Counted from the stretch's first letter, positions 43,728-53,697 are shown. The stretch is DNA of 64,000 nucleotides from an uncultured Flavihumibacter sp. (GCA_902168105.1 CABHOY010000045.1:152810-216809), one strand, 5' to 3'. Made by a program: numbers and translations. The notes: generated by a model from the letters alone, not told the origin.

Positions 43728-46700
43728 ATGAAAGAAAGACCGCTACCCATGCGTTTTTCGGGACTTTTCCGCTCGTTGTTCCTCCCGCTTTTTGTCTGCA
43801 TGGCGTTATTGAACATGCTGGACCTGAAGGCGCAGAGTGCATTTGCCGCTGATGCAAATCACACTGTATACGGCCAGGGACAACAGGTAAAGAACACTGA
43901 CATTCCACTTGAAAACCGTATTAGTCTCCAGGTAAACAATGAACTGCTCGGACAGGTGCTGGAGAAAATTGAACAGCAAACACCATATGTGTTTGTCTAT
44001 TCTAATGATGAAATAAGAGCAGCACAGAAGATCTCCCTGTCCGTAAAAGACAAAACACTGAGAGAAGTGCTTGACATGGTGTTGTCCCCGCTCGACATCA
44101 AATTCGAAATGATCAACAACAAGATCATTCTCCGTCAGGCTGCAACTCCGCCTCCTCAACAGGCTGAAATCACGATCAATGGCCGGATCGTTACCAATAA
44201 GGGAGAAGGTATCCCGAATGTCAATGTTCGTTTGCAGGGTACCAATGTCGGTACCACTTCAAATGACGATGGTTTTTTTACGCTAAAGATCCCAGCTGGG
44301 CAAGCCAATGGTACCTTGGTCTGCTCTTCCGTTGGTTACATCCCATCGGAAGTAGGGATCAGCGGAAGAACTAATATTACCGTAATGCTCACTGCCGACT
44401 CTAAGGACCTGGGAGAGGTAGTGGTTACCGCTTACGGCTCACAAAAGAAAACGCAGGTAACGGCGGCTATCAATACTATCTCCACTAAAGATATTGAAGG
44501 CCGGCCTGTTGCCAATATGTTCCAGGCTTTGCAGGGAACAGCGCCGAACCTGATCTTGCAGCAGAACAATGCTGAACCAGGTGCACAGCTCACCCTCAAC
44601 ATCCGTGGCGTGGGTAGTCTCACAGGTAACTCGCCGCTCATCATCATCGATGGTGTACAGGCCGGCAAGGATGGTTTGCAGAACCTCAACCCCTATGACG
44701 TGGAAAGTATCTCCGTATTGAAAGATGCTGCTTCTTCCGCTATCTACGGTTCCCAGGCTGCGAACGGTGTTATTTATATCACTACTAAAAGAGGTGGTAA
44801 AGACGAGAAACCAAGTGTTACCTACAACGGTATATACGGCTGGCAAACACCAACCACGCTGCCGCGTAACGTGGAAGCATGGGAATACATGACACTGAAA
44901 AATGAAGCGCTGGTGAACTCTGGTAAAACTCCACAGTTCTCTCCTGATGATATCAACTTCTGGCATAAGCGCGGTTCTGAACCTGCTTACCTGAAAGAAA
45001 TGCTGCGCGATCATACGCCTATGCAAAACCATAGCCTCAGTATGACCGGTGGTGGCAAAACCAGTAGCTACCTCGTTTCACTGGGATATGTGAACCAGGG
45101 CAATATGTTGCAGAACTCTTATGTAGACCAGGACTTTTTCTACAAACGTTACAACGCCAGGGCTAACCTCTCTGTTGATGTGAGCAAGTACGTGAAAGTA
45201 AACGTGAACCTCGCCTATACAAAAGGGATTAAACGCAGACAGCAGGCAGACATCGGCATCCTGATCAGGGATGCTATCCGTACGCCTCGTATCTACCCTG
45301 TACTTGATTCACTCGGCAATTTTGTCGTACCATCCCTGAACAGTAATAACGTACTGGCTCAGTTAAAATCACAGGGCTTCAACAAAGAAGAGAAAGATAA
45401 CCTGCTGGGCGGTCTGGATATTACCATCAATCCCGTAAAGCATTTCAAACTTAATTTTAATGCTTCCGGTACCTACACGATCACTAACCAGACCGATCGT
45501 CAGAACAAATATAGTTACGCTCCTTATTATACCACGGCCAATCCTCCATTGTACAACAAGATGTATGAATACGAATTCAAAGATCTTGCCTCCAACGTAT
45601 ATGCTACAGCAGAGTATGAAAATACCTTCGGTAAACATTATGTGAAAGCACAGGTGGGCGGTCGTAGTGACGCTATCAACGAAGAGTATGGGTTGAAAGC
45701 TACCCGTTATGGTACCACCAACCTGGACCCCGACTGGAGCATCGGCGGTGGATACATTCCTAAACCTGATGGTACTTTTGACTATGCGAACATTGGTACT
45801 TACAACGAGTTCGTCAATCCTAACCTCTACGCCCTGAACTCGCTTTTCGGTAGAGTGAACTATGTGTATAACGATAAATATCTGGCAGAATTTACCTGGC
45901 GTTACGATGGGTCCTCGAAACTTGCTCCCGGTCATCAGTGGCAGTTCTTCCCTGCTTTCTCATTAGGCTGGAGGATCACTGACGAAGCCTTCTTCGAAGA
46001 TTTCAAAGAAAAATATGGTAACGTGAAGTTCCGTTATTCCTGGGGACAGGTGGGTAACTCCAACATCGGCGGCTTCAACTACCTGGCAAGGGTAACACTG
46101 AATACAGGTAAATATCCGTTCAATAATACGCCGAACACCGGCGCCGATTTCTCCGCTTACAATGAAACATTGCAATGGGAGATCTCCACTATGAGCAACT
46201 ATGGTGTGGATGTAGATCTCTTTAATAATAAGATCTCCGCATCATTCGACTACTTCAATAAAAATACTGATGGTATCTACCTGTTCCAGGTAGTGCCCGG
46301 TACAGCCGGTATCGGCGCGTCTCTGCAGAACGTAGGTAAAGTGCAGAACAAAGGCTGGGAGTTAACAGTGTCTTATCATGCAAAAACAGGGAATGTCAAT
46401 CACACCATCTCTGGTAACCTGTCAGACAATCTGAATAAGATTGTGAAATACGGAGAACAATCCGTACAGGGCTCTGACTTCTCATTCATTATCAAGGAAG
46501 GTTTCCCGATCGCTTCCTACTATGGTTATAAGTCAAACGGCCTGTACCAGAACCTGGACGATATCAAGAACGCTCCTAAGGTGCCGTTTGCTTACAACCA
46601 GCAGGTAATGCCGGGCGATATCCGTTACATCGACCGTAATGGTGATGGCACCATCGATGCAGACGACCGTTATGTATTTGGCAATCCTTTCCCACGTTAC

Positions 46701-47216
46701 ACTTTCGGGTTCAATTATTCGGCTAACTGGAAGAACTGGGATTTCTCCATGTTCTGGCAGGGTGTGGGTAAAAGAAGCCAGTTCCTGCGTGGTGACATCG
46801 TAGAGGCTTTCCACAACAATGAAGACCATGCCTTCGAACAGCACCTGGACCGCTGGACGCCTACCAATCCGGATGCGTCCTATCCACGGCTCACCATCGG
46901 TACTGCCGATGCTAACAACTTTGCGTATTCCGATTACTGGATGTTTGATACCAAATATCTGCGCTTAAAGAACCTGCAGTTCGGTTATACACTGCCACGT
47001 AGTGTAAGTCAGACATTGCACATCCAGAGCGCAAGGGTTTATTTCACCAGCCAGAATCTGCTGACATTCACTCCCCGCCGTTTCCGCGAGTTGGGTGTGG
47101 ACCCGGAATTCACACAGTTTGATGATAAACTGTCCTTTACCAATTACAATGCGATCGCAGGACGTAGCTATCCAAATGCAGCTACCTTCTCATTTGGTCT
47201 GGACCTGAAATTCTGA
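43728..47216 (+). CDS. SusC/RagA TonB-dependent outer membrane transporter with STN domain
   Basis: 1162 residues with a signal peptide. The STN signalling domain is at about 80-130 (LGQVLEKIEQQTPYVFVY), a carboxypeptidase-D-like repeat at about 145-220 (INGRIVTNKGEGIPNVNVRL), then the SusC-specific plug region (DLGEVVVTAYGSQKK, NPYDVESISVLKDAASSAIYGS, GVIYITTKRG) and the beta-barrel to a C-terminal aromatic-ended strand (SFGLDLKF). It imports oligosaccharides across the outer membrane with TonB energy, in complex with SusD. The STN domain fits the sigma/FecR pair upstream. With the GH76 gene downstream, alpha-mannan oligosaccharides are the likely cargo. Confidence 0.96.
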   Translation: MKERPLPMRFSGLFRSLFLPLFVCMALLNMLDLKAQSAFAADANHTVYGQGQQVKNTDIPLENRISLQVNNELLGQVLEKIEQQTPYVFVYSNDEIRAAQKISLSVKDKTLREVLDMVLSPLDIKFEMINNKIILRQAATPPPQQAEITINGRIVTNKGEGIPNVNVRLQGTNVGTTSNDDGFFTLKIPAGQANGTLVCSSVGYIPSEVGISGRTNITVMLTADSKDLGEVVVTAYGSQKKTQVTAAINTISTKDIEGRPVANMFQALQGTAPNLILQQNNAEPGAQLTLNIRGVGSLTGNSPLIIIDGVQAGKDGLQNLNPYDVESISVLKDAASSAIYGSQAANGVIYITTKRGGKDEKPSVTYNGIYGWQTPTTLPRNVEAWEYMTLKNEALVNSGKTPQFSPDDINFWHKRGSEPAYLKEMLRDHTPMQNHSLSMTGGGKTSSYLVSLGYVNQGNMLQNSYVDQDFFYKRYNARANLSVDVSKYVKVNVNLAYTKGIKRRQQADIGILIRDAIRTPRIYPVLDSLGNFVVPSLNSNNVLAQLKSQGFNKEEKDNLLGGLDITINPVKHFKLNFNASGTYTITNQTDRQNKYSYAPYYTTANPPLYNKMYEYEFKDLASNVYATAEYENTFGKHYVKAQVGGRSDAINEEYGLKATRYGTTNLDPDWSIGGGYIPKPDGTFDYANIGTYNEFVNPNLYALNSLFGRVNYVYNDKYLAEFTWRYDGSSKLAPGHQWQFFPAFSLGWRITDEAFFEDFKEKYGNVKFRYSWGQVGNSNIGGFNYLARVTLNTGKYPFNNTPNTGADFSAYNETLQWEISTMSNYGVDVDLFNNKISASFDYFNKNTDGIYLFQVVPGTAGIGASLQNVGKVQNKGWELTVSYHAKTGNVNHTISGNLSDNLNKIVKYGEQSVQGSDFSFIIKEGFPIASYYGYKSNGLYQNLDDIKNAPKVPFAYNQQVMPGDIRYIDRNGDGTIDADDRYVFGNPFPRYTFGFNYSANWKNWDFSMFWQGVGKRSQFLRGDIVEAFHNNEDHAFEQHLDRWTPTNPDASYPRLTIGTADANNFAYSDYWMFDTKYLRLKNLQFGYTLPRSVSQTLHIQSARVYFTSQNLLTFTPRRFRELGVDPEFTQFDDKLSFTNYNAIAGRSYPNAATFSFGLDLKF

Positions 47217-47240
47217 TAATAGCGCTCAATGTTCATTAGT

Positions 47241-48863
47241 ATGAAGAAATTATTATTACCAATACTTTGCGCCGTCGTGCTGTTCTCCTGCCGCAAGCTG
47301 GACCAGCCTATCACGCGCGACTATACAGACGCTGCTTATTGGCAGAACGCTGACGATGCACTGGCAGCGCTGGCAAGCTGTTATGAGAACCTGTCTGACG
47401 ATACTTATTATTTCGGCGACGAAGCTCTCAGTGACAATGGTTTTGTAAACGGTACCGGTTATAAATCCGTATCCCGGATTGCATCCGGCGCTTACGACCC
47501 GTCCAACGACAGGCTTACACAGGAATGGCAATACAGGTTTACCTGCATCCGCAAGTGTAATATCGTAACGACAAATATTGACAGGGTGCCCGGAATGGAC
47601 TCTACGCTGAAACACCGCATTCTGGCGGAAGCAAGGTTCATCCGCGCGTACTCTTACTTCCAGCTGGCAAGCTGGTTTGGAGATGTACCGTTCTACACTA
47701 ACCTGATCTCCATCGAAGAGGCCAGGTCAATCTCCAGGACAAGTAAAAATGAAGTGCTCAATTTTGTCCAGTCTGAACTGACCGCTATCCGTCCCGAATT
47801 GCCGGTAAATAATTACTCCGGCGCCAATGGCGGATACCAGGAAAAAGATCGTGGCCGTATTACCCGTGGCGCTGCTATTGCCCTGAGTGCACGTGTGCAT
47901 ATGTTCAAAAGCGAATGGCAGTTAGCCATCGACGATTGCGAACTGCTCATAGGCAATACCACAAATGGTACTTATGCATTGCAGAGCAATTACAGCAATA
48001 TCTTCACTACCGCTAATGAGTATAACAGCGAAGTGATCTTCGACATACAATATGGCGGTGGCCGTACCAACAGCTCACAACGTAACTTCCTGCCACAAAC
48101 AGTAGCGCTGCTGAGAAGTACGCTGGTGCCTACGCAGGACCTGGTGGACGACTACATCATGCTGAACGGTAAGGGTATTAAGGAAGCCGGTTCAGGTTAT
48201 AACGAGAACGATCCTTATACCAACCGCGATCCCCGTTTCAACGCTACGATCCTGCACGATGGTTCTACTGTTACAGACTTTGATGGTAAAGTACAGACCA
48301 TTCTGACCAAACCAGGTTCCAATCCTGCTACTAACAGCGTGGACGATCAGGGTGCTTCTCCAACCGGTTATTATTTCTATAAATATTATGACCGTACTGC
48401 TACCAACTACAACTCAGGCTTAAACCTCATCGTGATCCGTTATGCCGATGTGTTGCTGATGTATGCAGAAGCGAAGAACGAACTCGGTCAGCTGGATGCA
48501 GGTATCTGGAATCAGACGATCCGTGCGTTGCGTGCACGCGCCGGCTTTACCGACGCTGGTGCACTGGAATTCCCTGGTGTAGCGCAGGCAGCACTGCAAA
48601 CCATTGTACGCCGGGATAGAAGAGCAGAACTTGCATTTGAAGGTGTACGTGCGCTGGACATCCGTCGCTGGAAGATCGCTGACCAGGTAATGAGCAAGCC
48701 TGTAAGAGGTATTAAAGTTTCCGGAGGCTCCTTCAGAACAGATGCGAACGGCTACATCATTGTGGAAGACAGGACCTTTGTAAATCCAAAGCATTACCTG
48801 TGGCCGGTACCCACATTTGAACGCGATCAGAACACAAATCTTGGTCAGAACCAGGATTGGTAA
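47241..48863 (+). CDS. SusD/RagB surface glycan-binding lipoprotein
   Basis: About 540 residues from ATG at 47241 (an ATG at 47229 adds four residues). Lipoprotein signal LLLPILCAVVLFSC with the lipidated Cys near residue 17. SusD features: YWQNADDALAALASCYE, RFIRAYSYFQLASWFGDVPF (TPR-like core), NLIVIRYADVLLMYAEAKNELG and the C-terminal RRAELAFEGVRALDIRRWK. It is the outer-membrane lid of the SusC transporter and is 24 bp downstream of it. Confidence 0.96.
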   Translation: MKKLLLPILCAVVLFSCRKLDQPITRDYTDAAYWQNADDALAALASCYENLSDDTYYFGDEALSDNGFVNGTGYKSVSRIASGAYDPSNDRLTQEWQYRFTCIRKCNIVTTNIDRVPGMDSTLKHRILAEARFIRAYSYFQLASWFGDVPFYTNLISIEEARSISRTSKNEVLNFVQSELTAIRPELPVNNYSGANGGYQEKDRGRITRGAAIALSARVHMFKSEWQLAIDDCELLIGNTTNGTYALQSNYSNIFTTANEYNSEVIFDIQYGGGRTNSSQRNFLPQTVALLRSTLVPTQDLVDDYIMLNGKGIKEAGSGYNENDPYTNRDPRFNATILHDGSTVTDFDGKVQTILTKPGSNPATNSVDDQGASPTGYYFYKYYDRTATNYNSGLNLIVIRYADVLLMYAEAKNELGQLDAGIWNQTIRALRARAGFTDAGALEFPGVAQAALQTIVRRDRRAELAFEGVRALDIRRWKIADQVMSKPVRGIKVSGGSFRTDANGYIIVEDRTFVNPKHYLWPVPTFERDQNTNLGQNQDW

Positions 48864-48896
48864 ATTCCCACATTAATATTTTCAAACTGATACGAT

Positions 48897-50042
48897 ATGA
48901 AAACATTTTTCGCCAATATACTACTCGCATTACCGGTTTCACTGGGACTTATACTGACCGGTTGCAGCAAAGACGATCATGAACTGAATACAAACCTGCA
49001 ACCTGTAGCTCACCTGAATGCGCCTGTAGCTGATAAGTACATCAAGCTGCAACCAGCTACCAGTGCTAGTGTGAGCTTCGAATGGGATCAGGCGCGTGCT
49101 GAAGACGGATCACTGGTATTATATGAAGTAGTGATAGATAAAGATGGTGCGGACTTCTCCAATCCGATTGCGAAGATCACTTCAGATGGTGGTGGTGTGC
49201 AGAACAAACTGACGCTTTCCCACAAAGACCTGAACAGCATTGCGGGTAAAGCAGGCATCGCAGCACTGGCTACCGGTAAACTGAAATGGACGGTAAATGC
49301 TTCCAAAGGTTATAACATCCAGCCTGCGGCAGAATCCCGTACTATCGAAGTAGAAAGACCGAATGGCTTTGCTGAAATTCCTGTCGATGTTTTCCTGACA
49401 GGAGATGCTACCGAAGCTGGGGCTGACCTGGCGCAGGCTGTCAAGCTGAAGTCTACAGCTGCCGGTGTATTTGAGATCTATACTTCACTGAAAGATGGTA
49501 AATATAAATTCGTTGATAGGAATACCGGTACACCTACTACTTATTTCATCGACGAAGCTGCACTGAAAGAAGGAGGGGAAAGCACCCATTCCGGCGGTAC
49601 TAAAGTATACCGTCTGCGTCTGGACTTCAACAACACAGCTGCTTCTATAACTGAGATCACCGCTATCGGCCTTTGGTTCGCTCCTGAGAATAGTATTATG
49701 TACGATCTCAATTATACGACCAATGGTATATGGACATTTGAAAATAAACTCATCAACTTCCACCAGGAATCATGGGGCCGTGACGAACGTTACAAATTCC
49801 GCGTAAGCGTAAAAGCTGCGGATGGTACTGCCGGTACAGAATGGTTCGGTAGTTCCAATGCGGACAATAACCGTCCAACAGCTGCTACACCGCTTTCTTT
49901 CTGGGAATTGAGACCTATCGCTAATAGCGATCAGTACAACTACTGCTACAAATTCGCCTCAGAAGTGGACACGAAAAACTGTGATGTGAAATTGTATTTC
50001 TCTCCGGACAAAACTTACACTCACGAAGTAATAGTGCGATAA
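48897..50042 (+). CDS. SusE/SusF-like outer membrane lipoprotein
   Basis: 381 residues with a lipoprotein signal (LPVSLGLILTGCSKDD). The N-terminal SusE-type fibronectin-like domain (about 35-155) contains SVSFEWDQARAEDGSLVLYEVVID and is followed by starch-binding-like beta-sandwich modules (VDVFLTGDATEAGADLAQA ... DGKYKFVDR; a second from about 245). Such proteins bind the glycan at the cell surface before import. Its place between SusD and the GH76 enzyme supports mannan binding here, an inference from context. Confidence 0.85.
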   Translation: MKTFFANILLALPVSLGLILTGCSKDDHELNTNLQPVAHLNAPVADKYIKLQPATSASVSFEWDQARAEDGSLVLYEVVIDKDGADFSNPIAKITSDGGGVQNKLTLSHKDLNSIAGKAGIAALATGKLKWTVNASKGYNIQPAAESRTIEVERPNGFAEIPVDVFLTGDATEAGADLAQAVKLKSTAAGVFEIYTSLKDGKYKFVDRNTGTPTTYFIDEAALKEGGESTHSGGTKVYRLRLDFNNTAASITEITAIGLWFAPENSIMYDLNYTTNGIWTFENKLINFHQESWGRDERYKFRVSVKAADGTAGTEWFGSSNADNNRPTAATPLSFWELRPIANSDQYNYCYKFASEVDTKNCDVKLYFSPDKTYTHEVIVR

Positions 50043-50087
50043 TCCGGTATAGACATCCATTTCATCTAAACGATCAATCAAAAGCTC

Positions 50088-51230
50088 ATGCGTCGAATCT
50101 TTCTTTTATTCACTATAACAGCGGCCATGGCCACGACCTTCACAGCTTGTCTGAAAGAGCCTGTGGATGAAGGTCCGGGCCCAGGCGCCGGTAAAGCTAC
50201 CTATAACTACAACTGGCCTTCTATTGCTGATTCATCTGCATCGTCACTGATCAGCGGTTTTTATAACCAGAGTGGTAAGTATTTCAACAAGAACAATGCA
50301 GGCGATCTCACTTTCAACTACTGGCCTAATGCACATGCGCTGGATGTACTGACAGATATTTATCTGCGTACCGGCGATGCCGCTATCAAGACCCGTATGG
50401 ATGAATTGCTGGATGGCATGAAAACCAAGAACGGCAATACCTACATCAACCATTTCTATGATGATATGGAATGGATGGTACTGGCCTGCCTGCGTGCTTA
50501 TGAAGCAACCAGCGACGATCGGTACAAGACAACTGCCGAGCTATTATGGAACGATATCAAAGGCGGTTGGGATGATACCTGGGGTGGTGGTATTTACTGG
50601 AATAAAGACCGCCAGAATAAGAACACACCGGCCAATGCTCCGGCATCCATCATTGCCTCCCGTATGTACCAGCTGAGCCACAACGGTGAAGATCTGGACT
50701 GGGCCAAAAAGATCTACCAATGGCAGAAAGATAACCTGGTAGACCCTGTAACCGGACTGGTATGGGACGGGCTGGATGGCAGTGGTACCAACAAAGCGTG
50801 GAAGTTCACTTACAACCAGGGTGTTTTCATCGGTGCTGGTGTGGAATTATACAAGATCACCGGCGAACAGGCTTACCTGACGGATGCCTTAAAAACGGCC
50901 AACAACTCTCTTGCAGGTGACTTCAGCAGCAATAACATCATGAAAGATGAAGGCGGCGGAGATGGTGGATTATTCAAAGGCATCCTGGTGCGCTACATGA
51001 TGCTGCTGATCACAGACGGTAGCCTCAGTAGTACCGACGCCGCTAAATTTATCAGCTTCCTGCAACTGAATGCACAGACCATGTGGCTGCAGGGTACCAG
51101 CCGTCCGCAGGTGATTTATAACACCAACTGGACGAAGACAGCTACTACTACAGACCTGACTACTCAATTAAGTGGTGCCATGCTGATAGAGGCTGTGGCC
51201 AGGCTAAAAGAACTGGAGCTAATTGATTAA
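50088..51230 (+). CDS. GH76 endo-alpha-1,6-mannanase, lipoprotein
   Basis: 380 residues with a lipoprotein signal (TITAAMATTFTACLKEP). The GH76 (alpha/alpha)6 fold is marked by YWPNAHALDVLTDIYLRTGD, the catalytic aspartate pair D125-D126 in HFYDDMEWMVLA, GGWDDTWGGGIYWNKDRQNKNTPANAPA and KFTYNQGVFIGAGVELY. It cleaves the alpha-1,6-mannan backbone of yeast-type mannan at the cell surface. Last gene of the sigma-FecR-SusC-SusD-SusE-GH76 locus and the main evidence for its substrate; the side-chain mannosidases (GH92, GH125) found in larger mannan loci are absent from the window. Confidence 0.93.
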   Translation: MRRIFLLFTITAAMATTFTACLKEPVDEGPGPGAGKATYNYNWPSIADSSASSLISGFYNQSGKYFNKNNAGDLTFNYWPNAHALDVLTDIYLRTGDAAIKTRMDELLDGMKTKNGNTYINHFYDDMEWMVLACLRAYEATSDDRYKTTAELLWNDIKGGWDDTWGGGIYWNKDRQNKNTPANAPASIIASRMYQLSHNGEDLDWAKKIYQWQKDNLVDPVTGLVWDGLDGSGTNKAWKFTYNQGVFIGAGVELYKITGEQAYLTDALKTANNSLAGDFSSNNIMKDEGGGDGGLFKGILVRYMMLLITDGSLSSTDAAKFISFLQLNAQTMWLQGTSRPQVIYNTNWTKTATTTDLTTQLSGAMLIEAVARLKELELID

Positions 51231-51331
51231 CAAGTTATTGATCCTGAATAGGGTAGGCCGGTACTAAAGAATATACCCGGCCCGCCGTGATAAATTGAGT
51301 ATCTTCGTTCTCCTATGAGATGAAGGCAAAA

Positions 51332-51359
51332 GAAAGGTTACCCCAATGGGTAACCTTTC
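51332..51359 (+). terminator. Terminator of the mannan locus
   Basis: Perfect 12-bp stem GAAAGGTTACCC / GGGTAACCTTTC (51332-51343, 51348-51359), loop CAAT, followed by CTTATTTC. Confidence 0.8.
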
Positions 51360-51383
51360 CTTATTTCAGGAATAACATTATCT

Positions 51384-51671
51384 ATGTATACCGTCTATGT
51401 CCTATTTTCCCGCAAGTTCCAGAAGATTTATACTGGTCATACCGCAAATTTGGTAAAGCGGTTCCATTTCCACAATGAACATGGCCGACAAATGGGTACG
51501 CTGCATTATCGTCCCTGGGAAGTTATTTACCTGGAACATTTTGATGATAAGCAGTCAGCACTACGGCGGGAATGGATCCTAAAATCAGGAAAGGGAAGGG
51601 CGTGGATATGGGGAAAGATTCAGGAGGAGTATTACCGGGATGGGTATATAGGGACAGTGTTGCCGGAGTAA
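51384..51671 (+). CDS. GIY-YIG domain protein (UPF0213-like)
   Basis: 95 residues, a single GIY-YIG domain: TVYVLFSRKFQKIYTGHT (GIY appears as KIYTG), NLVKRFHFHNEHG with the catalytic-type Arg, and YLEHFDDKQSALRREWILKSGKG, whose glutamate-bearing helix fits the UPF0213/YhbQ group. Small Bacteroidota members are frequent and stand alone; a nuclease activity is assumed from the fold only. Starts 24 bp after the mannan-locus terminator. Confidence 0.9.
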   Translation: MYTVYVLFSRKFQKIYTGHTANLVKRFHFHNEHGRQMGTLHYRPWEVIYLEHFDDKQSALRREWILKSGKGRAWIWGKIQEEYYRDGYIGTVLPE

Positions 51672-51678
51672 AGGCTTT

Positions 51679-52323
51679 CTATGTGTATTTTAGTATCTCT
51701 TCCGCAAGCCTGAAGACGGTAGTAACAGATTGTTGTTCTGCAGGGCTTAAATGTGCTACTGCTTTATAGTTCCTTTTTGCGCGGGTTATTGCAAGTTCAA
51801 TCCTTCTCACTCTGGTTGTATTATCGACAGCCATTAACAGGTCGAACAGGTCTTCTGATATGTGTTTATCAGCCTTGCCGTTATAGGTAACTCCTAAAGG
51901 ACGGGTTTGCGCATTTATCGCCTGATTATAATCTCTCCTGCTCATTCTGCCTCCCTGATGATCTGTAAAATGCAGGATCAGCCAATATTCAAAAGCCTGA
52001 TTCGAATAGCCGACCTTAATATTGTTAGCTGTTGCAAGTGTAATAGCACTATTAAAATCTCTGGCCGGAAAATTATCTTTATCAAATACGCACCAGACCT
52101 GTTCATAGTTCCGTTTTGACGATAATTCCATAGCCTGCTTTACCACGGCTACAGTATTTCGTCCATCTCCAACTGCTTTTATTGTGGCAGAAGAAAGTCT
52201 GAATTTTCTAAAATAAGATGGCTCGGTGTTTTCTCCTTCACATACAATCAGGATCGTCGGTTTTTCAGTAAGAAATGGAGAAGGTCTTTTTAATGATGGC
52301 GAAACTTTTTTATTTCTTATCAT
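51679..52323 (-). CDS. RloB-like protein (AbiLii type)
   Basis: About 214 residues from ATG at 52323, which overlaps the last 14 bases of the upstream ATPase gene (ATGATAAG... contains that gene's TAA); the frame is open to 52362. RloB features: ILIVCEGENTEPSYFRKF near the start, VWCVFDKDNFPARDF (acidic pair as in a TOPRIM-like fold) and GYSNQAFEYWLILHF. RloB proteins pair with an RloA-type ATPase, and the same pairing makes the AbiL abortive-infection system. Expected role: effector of a two-gene defence unit, with the E and D residues forming a nuclease-like site. Activity is not shown here. Confidence 0.85.
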   Translation of the reverse strand: MIRNKKVSPSLKRPSPFLTEKPTILIVCEGENTEPSYFRKFRLSSATIKAVGDGRNTVAVVKQAMELSSKRNYEQVWCVFDKDNFPARDFNSAITLATANNIKVGYSNQAFEYWLILHFTDHQGGRMSRRDYNQAINAQTRPLGVTYNGKADKHISEDLFDLLMAVDNTTRVRRIELAITRAKRNYKAVAHLSPAEQQSVTTVFRLAEEILKYT

Positions 52324-53629
52324 CAGGTTTTTTTTGGGATGTAAATGGCTCGGAGAAATCACCTAGAAACGGAATAGCTCCATATTTCCCCTGTATATAA
52401 TTACTTTCAAAGTTCTCAGTTCTTCGTACTTCTGATTTAAAATCACTTAATGAATACAGCGTAGCTGCGCCATACCTGTCTTTTTCAGTAAACCATATCT
52501 GATCTCTTCTGAACAATCCGGAGCTTAACAGATTTGTATCGTGTGTATTAAATATCAGCTGTGCATTATGCGGATTAGATGTGGCTGAGTTGAACAGCTC
52601 TGTCAGTTTGCATACGAGATTCGGATGCAACTTGGAATCAAGTTCATCTACAAATAAAGGATAACCATGTTCCAATGCGTCTAAAACAGGGCCTGTCAGA
52701 GAAAAGAATTTGAAGGTGCCGGATGATTCATCATTATCCAGAGAAAACTTAACATCGCCGACATAGTTATTGTCAGCGTCATATTTGCGGTGTGTTGTGA
52801 GTATATCGGAGATGAATTCTGTATTTTCTTCGCTGATCTTTTTCCGGATAAGTTCTTTTAGACTTTGTGGCATATCTGCCGGTAAGTTCTCAGGGTCGAA
52901 ACGCTCCAGTGTGATATCATGAATGCCCAGATCTGCAACAGCCAGCAATTCCAGGATCTTTTTCTTCAGGAAGGCATCCTCAGTTTTTTGCATGGTGAAT
53001 CCCTGATAACGATCTTCCTGCAACCCGGAAATTACTTTGAGCTTCTTGAACCAGTCAATCACATCACTTGATAACTGATCGTTGAATTGAGCGGCGACTG
53101 AAAGTAAAAGCGCGTTTTCCCTGACCAGGTCCTGCTTTGCGAGCGTATGCCCCTTCGCAAATCTCTTGACGTGGAATTCAAATCGCTGTCCTTCCCTGTA
53201 AAAGATCTCGATTTCTTTTGTTTTGGGTCGATGATATAACCATTCGGCCAAAACAGCCTGCCGGGACACCATAAATCCGTATCTGTACATTTCGTTGTTG
53301 TGGAGGAAAAGTACCTCAAATTCAGTGGGGTTATTTTCAGAATCAGCAAGTCTGAAGGGATCAACATTAATGGGATCTCCTTTAAGCCTGTCTGTTGATG
53401 ATCTCATCACGAAGTTTTTCATGAAGACCATCGCGTCCATAAACTTGCTTTTCCCGCTTGCATTCGCACCATATACTACAGCACTTTTTAAAATTCTGAG
53501 GCTGAACTCCGGGATTTGCATAACGTTCTCACTCTCGCGGGTTTCCTTATCATAATTCGAAGCAAGCAGGCTGAGAGTGGCCTTATCCTTAAAGGTCTTA
53601 AAGTTTGCTACAGAAAATTGAATAAGCAT
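52310..53629 (-). CDS. RloA-like AAA ATPase (AbiLi type)
   Basis: 439 residues with the AAA_21/SMC-OLD-like layout: MLIQFSVANFKTFKDKATLSL at the N-terminus, Walker A VVYGANASGKSKF at about 50-60, an ABC-type signature-like region DNDESSGTFKFFSLTGPVL and Walker B YPLFVDELDSKLHPNLV, then the H-loop region IFNTHDTNLL. This is the usual partner of RloB. It probably senses phage or foreign nucleic acid and controls the RloB effector. Translation of the two genes looks coupled (overlapping stop and start). A 20-bp palindrome lies about 50 bp upstream of its ATG. Confidence 0.9.
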   Translation of the reverse strand: MLIQFSVANFKTFKDKATLSLLASNYDKETRESENVMQIPEFSLRILKSAVVYGANASGKSKFMDAMVFMKNFVMRSSTDRLKGDPINVDPFRLADSENNPTEFEVLFLHNNEMYRYGFMVSRQAVLAEWLYHRPKTKEIEIFYREGQRFEFHVKRFAKGHTLAKQDLVRENALLLSVAAQFNDQLSSDVIDWFKKLKVISGLQEDRYQGFTMQKTEDAFLKKKILELLAVADLGIHDITLERFDPENLPADMPQSLKELIRKKISEENTEFISDILTTHRKYDADNNYVGDVKFSLDNDESSGTFKFFSLTGPVLDALEHGYPLFVDELDSKLHPNLVCKLTELFNSATSNPHNAQLIFNTHDTNLLSSGLFRRDQIWFTEKDRYGAATLYSLSDFKSEVRRTENFESNYIQGKYGAIPFLGDFSEPFTSQKKPDDKK

Positions 53630-53677
53630 AATAAACCCGGTTTTTTGCTGAATTGTTACAAAAATCGGATTTATTAT

Positions 53678-53697
53678 TCTAATAATCGAATATTAGA
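53678..53697. promoter_or_regulatory. Palindrome upstream of the RloA/RloB unit
   Basis: TCTAATA (53678-53684) and TATTAGA (53691-53697) form a perfect 7-bp dyad around ATCGAA, 49 bp before the start codon of the ATPase gene. It could be an operator overlapping the promoter. No regulator gene is adjacent. Confidence 0.35.
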
